This document shows, piece after piece, positions 27,421-36,345 of a DNA stretch of 37,544 nucleotides; within the stretch, counting starts at the first letter, position 1, and each line of letters opens with the position of its first letter. The notes below the pieces were generated by a model. That model saw only the letters and a program-made list of their open reading frames with translations, was not told the DNA's origin and ran no database searches. A program made the position numbers and the translations under genes. Source of the stretch: Chara braunii (lineage: Eukaryota > Streptophyta > Charophyceae > Charales > Characeae). The stretch lies in the NCBI GenBank assembly GCA_003427395.1, contig BFEA01000079.1, positions 2,983,087-3,020,630 on the forward strand. The letters run 5' to 3'.

Positions 27421-28035
27421 CCACTCCCGCTCTCGCGTAGTCTGCTGATGCAGTGAAGTCAGGTAGCCAAAGGGTGAGAGGGAGATTGGAAGAAGAAGAA
27501 CTCTCTCTCTCTCCCATGCGTCAGGTACTAACCTGTGAAGATGGCCCTGCGCTGCAGGTACCTCGAAGACGAAGCTGGAGCTCCTCCCAATCTCTCTCTC
27601 TCTCCAGTACTACTCTAGCTCCAACTAGCGCCCAGCGCTGAAGACTACTGCTAACGCTACTACTCCTGCAGCGCTCCTCCAGAGTGCTGCTGCCGAATCC
27701 TGAAGACTACCTCCTGCCTCCTGAACTGCACGTGAAGTGCCTGGGAAGTCCCTATGGACTCCCTGCAGCCTGCAGGGCGGGCCAGTCTTATATAGTGCTG
27801 GCCCGTCCAGGAGGCTGCTTTTGCCAATGCCAAAACGTGCCAGACCCTGGGGTTGAAGCTCAAACAAAGGTTGTCTTGAAAATAGGCCAAAAATGGCCTG
27901 AGCTAAAACCCTGGTCTGGTGCCTACGTTTCAGGGCAGGTCGATCTTATAAGGGCCTGAAAATGGCCCTCCGTTTCACGCTGAAAAGACTCAGGGCCTGG
28001 AGGGCCCTGTTTTAGGCTGAAACGACACAGGGCCT
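27421..28035. other. No recognisable gene; inverted GGCCCTG/CAGGGCC words
   Basis: CT-rich tracts lie at 27501-27515 and 27591-27605. From 27890 to 28035, CAGGGCC and GGCCCTG words alternate and could form several small stems. At 28036 it abuts the broken end of element 2. Confidence 0.4.
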
Positions 28036-28305
28036 GTCTACTAAAACTAGCTGTCCCCTACTCTCCTTCTTCATCTTGGCACAAGCGGGCATTCTCTCCT
28101 TTAACTCATCGGCCACGCCTGTGAGGGATGTGCCTAGAGAGACTCTGATACAAGCAGTCTCTGGACAACTATCTAGGCACCGGCCTGCAACCTCTGCCAT
28201 CGGCACATGTGGTGTGGGAGTTTCTTGTCGGCTTGCTCTCGCTTCCACACATGGCCTTGTGGTAGGGGCAGTTGCTACCCCTACCGGCGGCTGCCTTTTG
28301 ACCAC
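28036..28305 (-). pseudogene. Element 2 protease start, truncated
   Basis: VEVAGRCLDSCPETACIRVS (with A for V at its start) and LKERMPACAKMKKESRGQLV match element 1's protease region at 13600-13850 residue by residue with scattered changes. The frame then runs into unrelated DNA, so the domain is cut short. Confidence 0.85.
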
Positions 28306-28337
28306 TGGGCAGCCGAACGGGCCTCTCTATACTTTGG

Positions 28338-28379
28338 ACAGTATTCAATGATGTGGCCAGGGTCACCGCAATATATGCA
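28338..28379 (-). pseudogene. Gag zinc knuckle of element 2
   Basis: C-IY-C-GDPG-H-IIEY-C, complete CX2CX4HX4C spacing, followed by PKYREAR. It pairs with the knuckle at 13503-13544. Confidence 0.9.
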
Positions 28380-30221
28380 CTGCCCCTGATCCACACGTTG
28401 TTGCCATCAGCGCTGGTCCAGGCCCAAGTCTTCCCAAGGCCGGCCCTGTGGCAGCCCTGGGTGCCAACCGCCTCTCCAAGAGGGTACCCTGTTTCCCCTA
28501 TTCGGTGACCTATTCCCTCTATTAGGCGACCCATTCCCCGAACGGTTTTGCGGGGGACCTTGACCCCTTCCTCCCACTTGGCGATTTTCCAACTCCCTGA
28601 TCGCTCTGGGAACGACCCCCTGAGGCCCGACCCCCTTGGCCCTGGCCTCTACCTCCTCCTTGCGGCCTCCCTCCAGCCGCGACAGCAGCGTAGGTGTTCC
28701 CCTGACTAACGCCACTGTCCTCTTCCTCAAGCCCCCACTCAATCTGCTCGTAGGGGACTTCGTCTACACCACCCTAATCTAAAGTACGGATCAAGTGATC
28801 CTTGGTCTTGACCTGTCCTGAGATGGTGCGACCTTTCCACTTTTTACCCTTGTCTAGGTCCTTATGCCAAAAAGTGGAGATTGACATGGACCGAGCTTCA
28901 AAGGCTACCACTTCCCTGCTCAAAGCGTCGTAGGTCATGGTAGGCTGCTGACTCTTCTCAAAGAAATGCCCGCGCAGCTGTTCGGGCATTGCACGATAGA
29001 AGAGGTTGACCAGTTGGGTCTCAGTGACCCCATGGTCCGGGACGGCGACTAGCTCGTCCATCACACCCTTGAGTGCTCTAGCACTCTTCCACTGACGAGA
29101 GTGGATGGTTTGCAATCTATTGGAGGCTTTGACACTGCGTGAGACATCTGTGAATCGTTCGCGCAATAACTTAAGGAAGTCGGTGAGGGGAGTGAACACA
29201 GAATAAGCGACTAAATCATCATTACAGTTGGCGGCGCGACACAAGGAACGGGCGAAGCTTGCTGCTTCGTCTCGGAGGGCATGGACGGCTATAAGGACAT
29301 GCTCGTCCGGGGAGACCTTCTGCAGATGTACGTAGGTTTTGACATTGGCTTCCCAATTGTCAAAATTCTCCTCTTTCTCCCCGCTTCGGGGACGTGCTTC
29401 CTCCTCCTTGGGCGCAGTCAGTCTGGCGCCTTCTATGGCGCCCGTGCAATAACGCTCTGTGCCCTCTAGGCGGGCCTTCACCTCTGAGCCCACCTGGGTC
29501 GCTAATTCCCTTGCAAACTCCCTGAGTCCCAGCCGTATAGAGCGCAAGGCAATGTCCTGACATCTACCAAACAGATATTGTTCTTCGTGGACCTGGGCCA
29601 GGTGCTCTATGTTTCTCGCCATGATCTCCATCTTCCCCAGTAGGTCCACCTGCGTCGCCATCTGCGCTCTTTGCTTCTTTACCTCCTCCAATTCTTTCGC
29701 CGCTGGCTCGCCGCCTCCATTCTCCTTTTCTTCTCCGTCGTCAGTCGGAACTTCCACTCCATCCTCTTCTTATCTTCTATAGCTTACCGCTTGAGTGGGT
29801 CTTCTTCTGCATCCCACTCTCGCATGGCCACCTCTTGTTCTTCCCTGGGCACATACATTAGTGCCTCCTCTTCTTCTCCCAGGGATAAACCAGCAACCCA
29901 CTCCGTAATCTTCTTCTCCATCTAATCTTCCTTTGTTCCATTGGATTCTCCTCGTCCTCCTGTCCTTCATCTTTCCAGTGGTGGTTCTTCTACCTCTTCC
30001 TCCTCTTCTTCTGCCTTGAGCTTCTCTTCTTCTTCTTTCTTTAACCTCTCTTTGTCTCTGGCCATCTCCTCCTCGATCTTCTTCAACTTCGTGGCCTGTT
30101 CTTCTTTCAAGGCCTTCTTCTTGGCCTCCTTCTCTCTTCTCTCTTTCAGGATGGCGGCGACCTTTGCATCCTGCTCTGCTGTATAAGGGGAGGTGCTCGT
30201 TCTTGTACGCGTGTCTACCAT
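28380..30221 (-). pseudogene. gag: Element 2 gag
   Basis: Starts at ATG 30221 (MVDTRTRTSTSPYTAEQ), followed by a Lys/Glu coiled coil to about 29970. After a frame change, WVAGLSLGEEEEALMYVP (about 29905) continues to a stop (codon at about 29784, Gln in element 1). An open stretch of 327 codons (29757-28774) then carries the capsid: FDNWEANVKTYVHLQKV, FARSLCRAANCNDDLVAYSV, FYRAMPEQLRGHFFEKS. A stop at 28774 replaces a Glu codon of element 1, and a Gly/Arg/Pro-rich linker leads to the zinc knuckle. It is the best-preserved gag in the window but cannot give a full product. Confidence 0.92.
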
Positions 30222-31244
30222 GATGACAGACGCACAACCAAGTGACGGTTCCGCTCCTCGCCACTTAGACGTCCCCCCTGACCGACTTACTTAAGACTGA
30301 CTCAGTCTATGGACCACAGGATCCGTATAGAACCCTGTCAACCATGGTCTCTAGCCTAGACTCTAATACTACAGCCGTCACTACAGGATCTGTTGCCCAC
30401 CAGGAGGCATTTAAGGAGATCCCCCGTCACTCCTAAGGAATTCTTTAACGTCGCAAACAGGACGGCGCGGTCAGCAGATCCTCTCAAGACTTAGACGGCC
30501 CGTTGTGCAGCCCGCAACTCGGATTTTGGGCCTACCGCCGCACCGAGCAGCCTGCCGGTCAGTACCGGTCCTTGGGAGGGTTCGTGTCCTCCGGGACAGT
30601 CGAGTCGTCAGACACAGTCTTTAGCCCTACTCAGCCCGTGTGGGTTTGGTCAACGAGGCCCTATCCTTCATACACGGAGTCCTATCACCTGGACAGAAGA
30701 GACTCAATGCAGAAAGAAGAGATAGACAGACTCAGACTCAGCAATTACCATAGGGTGAGTGCACATCCATAGGGCGAGGGGATAGGCTAAGGGCTTGGCG
30801 AGATTATACCAACTCCAACTTAGTCAAAATCGTGGTCATGGCTCCGATCAACGCCTCGGTCAACGCGGTCACACCCCGGTCAACCCTCTGGTCAACGCCC
30901 AGTCAACCTCTAGCTCGGCTATGGCTGCCGACACGTTCTTCCTCGCCAGCCTCCCTTCTCTTCCTCCTCCACCTTTCTTCTTTCTCGCCCTTCCTCCATT
31001 TTTTTTTTATTTTTTTTTTTCACCCCCACTGTCTGCCTTCCACTTCGTTGTCCCTCCTTCCTTCTTCCTCTCCGATCTCCCCTCCCTTCTCTACTTCACC
31101 TTCCTCTCTCCTCCGTGTCCTGAGCTCCGCGGCTATGGCCGCTACTTCGTCTTGGACCGCACAACCAATCTTACGTTACTCCCTCTCTCTCTTCGGGACA
31201 ATATCTTTAGCGCAGGTACGTGGTAAACCAATCGTGTATCGCTC

Positions 31245-31316
<72 letters not shown>

Positions 31317-31467
31317 TCTTCGTCGTTGTCTTCCTTGCAGGTACGCGACACCTTCTTCCGCAGCGAAGCTATGGCGGACTTCCTTCTTCAACGGCGCTCC
31401 TCAACTATGGCGCCCTACGGCGTGCGTCTCTCTCCTGCTGCAACGGCGATGGCGCACGGGATAGCGG
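30222..31467 (-). other. Leader of element 2
   Basis: Collinear (inverted) with 10401-11757: ACTCGGATTTTGGG block at about 30515, TTGAC motifs (about 30846-30908), GCTATGGC motifs and the GA tract. It has a T/C-rich stretch at 30950-31030 that is A/G-rich on the coding strand. Confidence 0.75.
31247..31310. repeat. (CT)n microsatellite in leader of element 2
   Basis: Equivalent of the GA tract at 10601-10756 on the coding strand of the element. Confidence 0.97.
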
Positions 31468-31485
31468 GTACCAACTCTGATACCA
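31468..31485 (-). promoter_or_regulatory. Primer binding site of element 2
   Basis: The minus strand reads TGGTATCAGAGTTGGTAC, one base after the LTR end TTGCA. The first 11 bases equal the complement of the plant initiator tRNA-Met 3' end, better preserved than in element 1. Confidence 0.85.
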
Positions 31486-31486
31486 G

Positions 31487-32490
31487 TGCAATCAGACTCA
31501 CTTTCTTCTTCACTTCGCATGCATACAAACAGATGGTGATTCACACTGGCGCATAGCGCCGAACTCAAAGCTCAGAGATATGGAAACCAAGAACACAGTT
31601 CGGATGCAAACTCGCTTCAACAGGCTATGGTGCACCAGCACCTATACATCCCAACTCTCGTCACTGTGTCCAACACCACTGTTCGCTCACACTTCAACTC
31701 TGGATCACCCTGGATATCACACACACAACACTCGCACACTCCCACACGCCCCTCTCTCTCTCCTATCAGCTATGGCGGCTATGGCCGCTGCCTACCCTAT
31801 CGCTATGGCTCTAAGCTTCCTTCTCGCCCACTTCGTCTTCGGGCCTAATGCAGACCACCTCGCACAAGTTGCTGTAGCAGCGCTTCCGCATGGCTTACGC
31901 AGGAATGAATGAATGGCTGGGCGCTGCCTCTTGATTTATACTTCTGTAACTTGTTGGTCCGCCTCTTTCCATCGGCCCATGGTGCACACAGTCCCTCATG
32001 GTACTTGCTGGACTGGACTGGGACTGATTGGACCAATACCGCTGACTGCATGAGTTTGCACTGCCAACTCGATGCAGTCGCACTGCCGACGTAACGCAGT
32101 TGGGCTCACCACTTGCCCACTTGCCTCTGACTAAAACGTGAGACCGCATTGAAAGGCCACTTCCGGAACTTTCGGAAGTTTGTGGACTTGGCCTTTCGGG
32201 TACTGTAGCAGCTACGACCTTGACCTTTCAGGACTGTAGCAGCTATGACCTTGACCTTTCAGAATACCTACAGCTACGACCTCTACAGAGCTGTGACCCC
32301 TACTCGACAGACCTACAGATCGAATCCCTACATCTACACAGTCCTTATGACAGACAAACAACAACTAACGACACACAGGTCACGGGTTCAACACTCAGGG
32401 GTCAACTCGATACTGTACATGGGTAAGGTAAGGTCTGGGGATTGAACCCTGGGATCTGCATCTGCCTCTGCAAAGGTGAAAACCGTTTCA
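31487..32490 (-). repeat. 5' LTR of element 2
   Basis: 1004 bp, TGAAACGG at 32490 to TTGCA at 31487. It shares with element 1 LTRs the repeated GTAGCTGCTACAGTCC modules, a paired CTTTCGGAAG/TTCCGGAAGTGG block (about 32158-32180), a TATA box (31934-31941) and GCTATGGC motifs (31769, 31778, 31802). Confidence 0.9.
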
Positions 32491-32564
32491 CACACGTGAG
32501 AGTTTCCCGTCATAAGGCCCTCAGGGACGAAACACCGTCGGTTTGCATGCCCCGCTTCATGCTT

Positions 32565-32700
32565 TCTGTCTGTCAATCTAGTCACAGCTTAGTCCCAAGA
32601 AAGTTCACAAAAGTCTGGAAGCCCTGGTCATCAGTGATCTGTCTGTCAATCGAGTCACAGCTTAGTCCCAGGAAAGTTCACAAAAGTCTGGAAGCACAGG
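32565..32700. repeat. 74-bp tandem duplication
   Basis: TCTGTCTGTCAATC then GTCACAGCTTAGTCCCA and AAGTTCACAAAAGTCTGGAA occur in units starting at 32565 and 32639. Confidence 0.9.
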
Positions 32701-32969
32701 AAGACGACGGTGGGTGATAAGGGTAACGGTCCAGAAAAGTTCAAGATTGCGAACTGCAGCAAGTACAGAAGTTCAGCAGCCACTAAGTGTCGACACAATT
32801 TGCATTTGTGCCGGTCGCGGATGCGCTGTTGCGGTCTCGTGCGGTCAAGCAGCGAGTGAGACTGAAGTGGTCTGTAGTTTGATGGGTGTCGAGCTTAGTA
32901 GTAGAGGAGAGAGAGAGAGACACCATGAGAGGAGGGAAACACTCAGAGACAGGGGGGCCTGAGGATACA
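32701..32969. other. No recognisable feature
   Basis: Unique-looking sequence with one short GA run near 32907. No supported gene. Confidence 0.3.
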
Positions 32970-33155
32970 GTAGGTAGAGACAGGCTGAGCAAGCGACATA
33001 CCTGTTCGAGTGTCGGCGGCCATGGTCACCCGAGTGAACACACGAGAAACTCTGTTGTGCAAGTAGGTAGAGACAGGCTGCGCAAGCGACATACCTGTTT
33101 GAGTGTCGGCGGCCATGGTCACCCGAGTGAACACACGAGAGACTCTGTTGTGTAA
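32970..33155. repeat. 93-bp tandem duplication
   Basis: Units 32970-33062 and 33063-33155 share GTAGGTAGAGACAGGCTG, CAAGCGACATACCTGTT and GGCGGCCATGGTCACCCGAG. They differ at a few positions. The 93-bp period preserves frame. Confidence 0.93.
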
Positions 33156-33648
33156 TACATACTAAATTATTACTAATACAGTAATACTTGAATTTGCAAG
33201 AAATTTCCGAAGTGTTCTTATGTCGTGTTGGTGTGCATCTCATGTGTGAGGCTTTGTGTGCCAGAGTGTGGACTGATGGCTACCCTCATCCATCATTCTA
33301 ACCCTAAACTGTCTTGTGGATTTACAACTTCATGACCCTCAAGCCATATTGCTCTTTGTGCTTCCATGCTCACAAATCTACCAGGCACTCGAGAAACCTT
33401 TCCCAAGAATCCTTGTGAGTGCTGGTGCCCTTGACAAATCTTGTCAGCGCATCGAAGAAGAAGTACGAAGAGAAGAAAAAGAGGAGGCTGATAGTCGGCA
33501 ACCATACAGCATGTATTACTTCCTGCATTGGCTCCAGTAGCTGTCCGACCTACACTGGGCACCAGAAAGTTTGAGCACCAGTTCCGTAGACCTGTACATC
33601 CCAGGAATCTGTTTCTGAATGTTTGTGAAGGCCAGTGATAGATTGCTA
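33156..33648. other. No recognisable gene
   Basis: AT-rich start (33156-33200), one AACCCTAAA telobox near 33300 and an AGAAGAAG-rich stretch (33450-33490). A 74-codon plus frame (33316-33540) has no recognised similarity. Confidence 0.35.
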
Positions 33649-34547
33649 TGTAACGACCCGCCAAAAACACAGACTGAGAACACTGCTGATTTCTGGGATT
33701 TGCCGCTGGAATGAATGCCTTGCTGAGATTCCCGCATTCTGCTGTGATTTCCATGTCTGTGTGTGTGTGCGTGCCTGCTGGTTTGCATGCCTGTCTGAGT
33801 GCTTGTCGGCTGAGTGTGTGTGTGACCCGCAAGGGTACTTGTTGGTTGAAAGGCCCCGCAGGGCCGGTACTTACCTGTGGCCGTGACTTTGAGGGTTGCA
33901 GCGGGGAAAACACTTGAGTAGCGGGGGTAGGCCTGCGACACTTAGAGCAGAGGGGAAAAACACTCAAGTAGCAGGTAGGCCGGTACCACTGAAGTAGTGG
34001 TAGAAATGTCGGGTCCTGGAGGCCGAGCAGAAGAAGACAAAAAGTTGGCATTTTTAGAGGCCCAGTAGCGGTAGGCTACAGGTAGCAGTCCAAGTAGCTC
34101 GGGTCTAGGGCCTGTCCGGAGGATAGCAGAGTCTGCAATGATGTTTCCCTCCGAAAGGGAGGAGGTACCGGTTGCTGGGAGGCCGCTCGGCCTAGGAAGT
34201 CACCGCCCAAGAGGCCAGTAGGCCGCTATATCTTCCGGAGGAGCAAGTAGCTCCTCCTCATTTGCGATATGCAAGGATTGGCGACATGCTGCTGGAACAC
34301 AGCGCTGGACTGATACAGCGCTGCCTGGAGGTGAAGGGAGCTGGCGCTCAGCCTGGCTATGGCGAGCAGCCCAGCCTGAAAAGGAGGAAGAAGGGGGCGG
34401 AGGAGGAGAGTGGCGAGGCACCTACCTGGGGCTATGGTGGACACCCTCTTCATCACCTTGTTGGGCGCTGCATCTGGAAGGCCCCAGTTGGGGTAGTGCC
34501 GCACCAAGGAAGCTGGAGGCAGAGTCTGGCATGGCGGATCAGTCAGC

Positions 34548-34629
34548 AGCGGCATAGCTGCTTTGGGTTGTCCTTTGGACAGGAGTGCAGCGCCATAGCT
34601 GCTTTGGGTTGTCCTTTGGACAGGAGGGC
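34548..34629. repeat. 41-bp tandem duplication inside family-A copy 2
   Basis: Units 34548-34588 and 34589-34629 share CATAGCTGCTTTGGGTTGTC and CTTTGGACAGGAG. Copy 1 instead has its own 83-bp duplication, so such expansions arose separately. Confidence 0.92.
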
Positions 34630-34868
34630 AGGGCCCTCAGTAGTCCGCCAAAGCCTAGGCATGTGAGAGGAGGAAGAAGGAGGGAATCCATAGCTATGGT
34701 GGACTTGTTGTTGTTGTTGTTGCTGAGTCAGCAGTAAGAGGGAACTTCGGATATTGATTCTGGTTCATCCACTCATTGTTATTATTATTATTGGCAGAAG
34801 AATAAGATTGGCGAAGTGAAGGAGGAGGAGGAAGGTGGAGAGAGAAGGGGGAATTGTCATTGGTCTTG

Positions 34869-34915
34869 CTGGTGTACATCTTCTTCTTCTTCTTCTTCTT
34901 CTTCTTCTTCTTCTT
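34869..34915. repeat. (CTT)n microsatellite
   Basis: About 15 CTT units, equivalent to the GAAGAAG stretch near 18287-18325 in copy 1. Confidence 0.93.
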
Positions 34916-35099
34916 CTTTCTCTCTCCTCTGGTCTCTATCTCTTTGCAAGTGCTTTCATTTCTTTCGCAATTGGGTGGCATTGTCTTTCATTGTGAATTT
35001 GCACTTTGCGAATGACCAGGATCGTAACAGCTAGAAGTATTCTTTCCCTGCATTTTTTGTAAATAAAATGAAGTTTCTTGCTAGGGAGATATCCCGGGC

Positions 35100-35566
35100 G
35101 CCCGGGTCCCAACATCACGCCATGTTTGCCAACCGGGTGACCGGCCGGGCATGACCCACGGGCATAGGCCCGGGCAGCCCCAGCGCAAAAAAAAAAAAGA
35201 AAAAAGAACAAAAACTCCACAAAAATCTAAAAAAAAAGTATGTTGTGTAGAATTGCATACAAACAACTTTTGAGTGAGGGTCACATCAGCATTCCTCACG
35301 GAACTGAAGATAAAAACCAAATTAAAAAAATCACACTAAGGCACCCCCCTTTAAACCCCTTTAGCCCCGTTAAATTCATTTATGCTCCCTTTCCCCCCAT
35401 TGACAGCCAACTCTCAAAAAAAGAAAAGAGCCCGGATTTGGGCTCCTCTCGGAGAGCGCAGAAAAAAACCACCGCCAAATTTTATTATTATTATTTTATT
35501 TTATTTTATTTTCCCCATACCCGGGTATCCCGGACGTCATGCCCGGGTGACCGGCCGGTCATGAAA
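35100..35566. repeat. GC-rich palindromic repeat pair around an A/T-rich core
   Basis: The left block (35090-35176) and right block (35515-35566) share CGGGTGACCGGCCGG and CATGCCCGG/GCATGACC words and palindromes such as CCCGGGCGCCCGGG and CCCGGGTATCCCGG. The core has poly(A)-like runs, a GAGCCC/GGGCTC stem near 35428-35445 and ATTATT/TTTTATTT repeats. It may be a short non-autonomous element with terminal direct repeats. It has no coding signal. Confidence 0.5.
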
Positions 35567-35682
35567 ATCTTCCCAGGTTTCTTGTCCTTGACTTGAAGAC
35601 GAGCTAAAAAAAGAAAACGAACGAAGAAATCAGATAACAGTGACGCCAAGACAAGGGGACAGAGATGTCTCTCTCTGCTCAC

Positions 35683-35839
35683 TTGTGGTTCCCTCCAGCT
35701 CCTGGAGGAACTGCTGAGCTCTTTCTTCGGCAGCCCTCTTCTCGTCTTCTGCCTGCTTTTTCGCTGCTCTGGCAAGTGCTGATGCCGCCACTGCTGCATC
35801 CACTTCTTTCTCTAGCGCCTTTATCCGCCTCTCCTGTGC
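35683..35839 (-). CDS. Candidate internal exon, coiled-coil protein
   Basis: The minus strand has an acceptor (ATCATCAG, AG at 35841-35840), a 157-base open stretch and a donor (CACAA|GTGAGC, GT at 35682-35681). The encoded segment has heptad-like Ala/Leu spacing with Glu/Lys/Arg: ERRIKALEKEVDAAVAAS, then AAKKQAEDEKRAAEERA and QFLQELEGTT. This is a strong coiled coil. The acceptor is phase 0, the donor phase 1. The flanking bases include a pyrimidine-poor acceptor, so splicing is uncertain. The protein is unknown. Neighbouring exons would be beyond repeat C (higher coordinates) and family A (lower). Confidence 0.45.
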
Positions 35840-35957
35840 CTGATGATACAAGTTTACATGCAAGCAAGCATTCACACACGCACACACACATGCACTCAAA
35901 TGTGTAAGAGAGAGAGAGACATTGATGCATGCACAGAATAATCCAAGTGATCCAATG
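35840..35957. other. Intron-like spacer with (CA)n
   Basis: CACACGCACACACACA at about 35875-35890 and a short GA run at about 35909-35919. No coding sequence. Confidence 0.4.
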
Positions 35958-36345
35958 GAGCCAAAGGACCACCAAAGTGATGATAAGGACTCGAATGGAC
36001 AATGCAGCATCAGCGAAGCATCAATGTACATCCATATACGTACAAAAATGGCACAATGTAGCGCAGCGGAAGACTCAGAGATATGACTTGACCAATCGGA
36101 CACTGACTGGACTCATTCCATGAGACACCACAGATGTGAGAGAGAAGGGAGGGACCACATACATAGAAGAAAGGTCCCTCCTTGAACACGCAGATGGGGA
36201 GATAGCCACAGTTGAAGGAATGGAGGAGCGAGATGAGAATGGAGGCGAGGGAGAAGACCAGACTCCCGATAACAAAGTCCAAAAATAGTCTCCCCGTCAA
36301 ATGTCCAATCGATGTCTGCCCCTGCAATGTTGAATCAGATCCTGG
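35958..36345 (+). repeat. Dispersed repeat C, copy 2
   Basis: Homologous to 26975-27420 in the same orientation; see that entry for shared words. It lies upstream (minus-strand sense) of the coiled-coil exon candidate. Confidence 0.6.

Larger units (their letters stand above)
28036..32490 (-). mobile_element. Element 2: 3'-truncated relative of element 1
   Basis: On the minus strand: 5' LTR (32490-31487), primer site (31485 down), leader with GA tract and TTGAC motifs, gag, zinc knuckle, and the protease start. Homology with element 1 stops in mid-protease at 28036. There is no RT, integrase or 3' LTR. The same junction word (AGTAGAC) marks the last homology to element 1 (about 13843-13849). 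It lies inverted relative to element 1. Confidence 0.93.
33649..35029 (-). mobile_element. Family-A retroelement, copy 2
   Basis: The minus-strand element starts TGTTACGATCCTGG at 35029 and ends GGTCGTTACA at 33649. Its length, 1381 bp, matches copy 1 (1379 bp). GCTA occurs just outside both ends (33645-33648 and 35030-35033), a plausible 4-bp target duplication. It holds a (CTT)n tract (about 34869-34915), a 41-bp tandem duplication and GCTATGGC motifs. No protein domain is seen. A large solo LTR or non-autonomous LTR element is likely. Confidence 0.8.

Noticed and set aside
33293-34051. 252-codon minus-strand frame
   Set aside because: It runs from unique DNA into family-A copy 2 across its boundary at 33649, and copy 1 does not keep the frame.
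35990-36080. tRNA-like A-box in repeat C (TAGCGCAGCGG)
   Set aside because: No B-box within a suitable distance and no fold; too weak to call a SINE.
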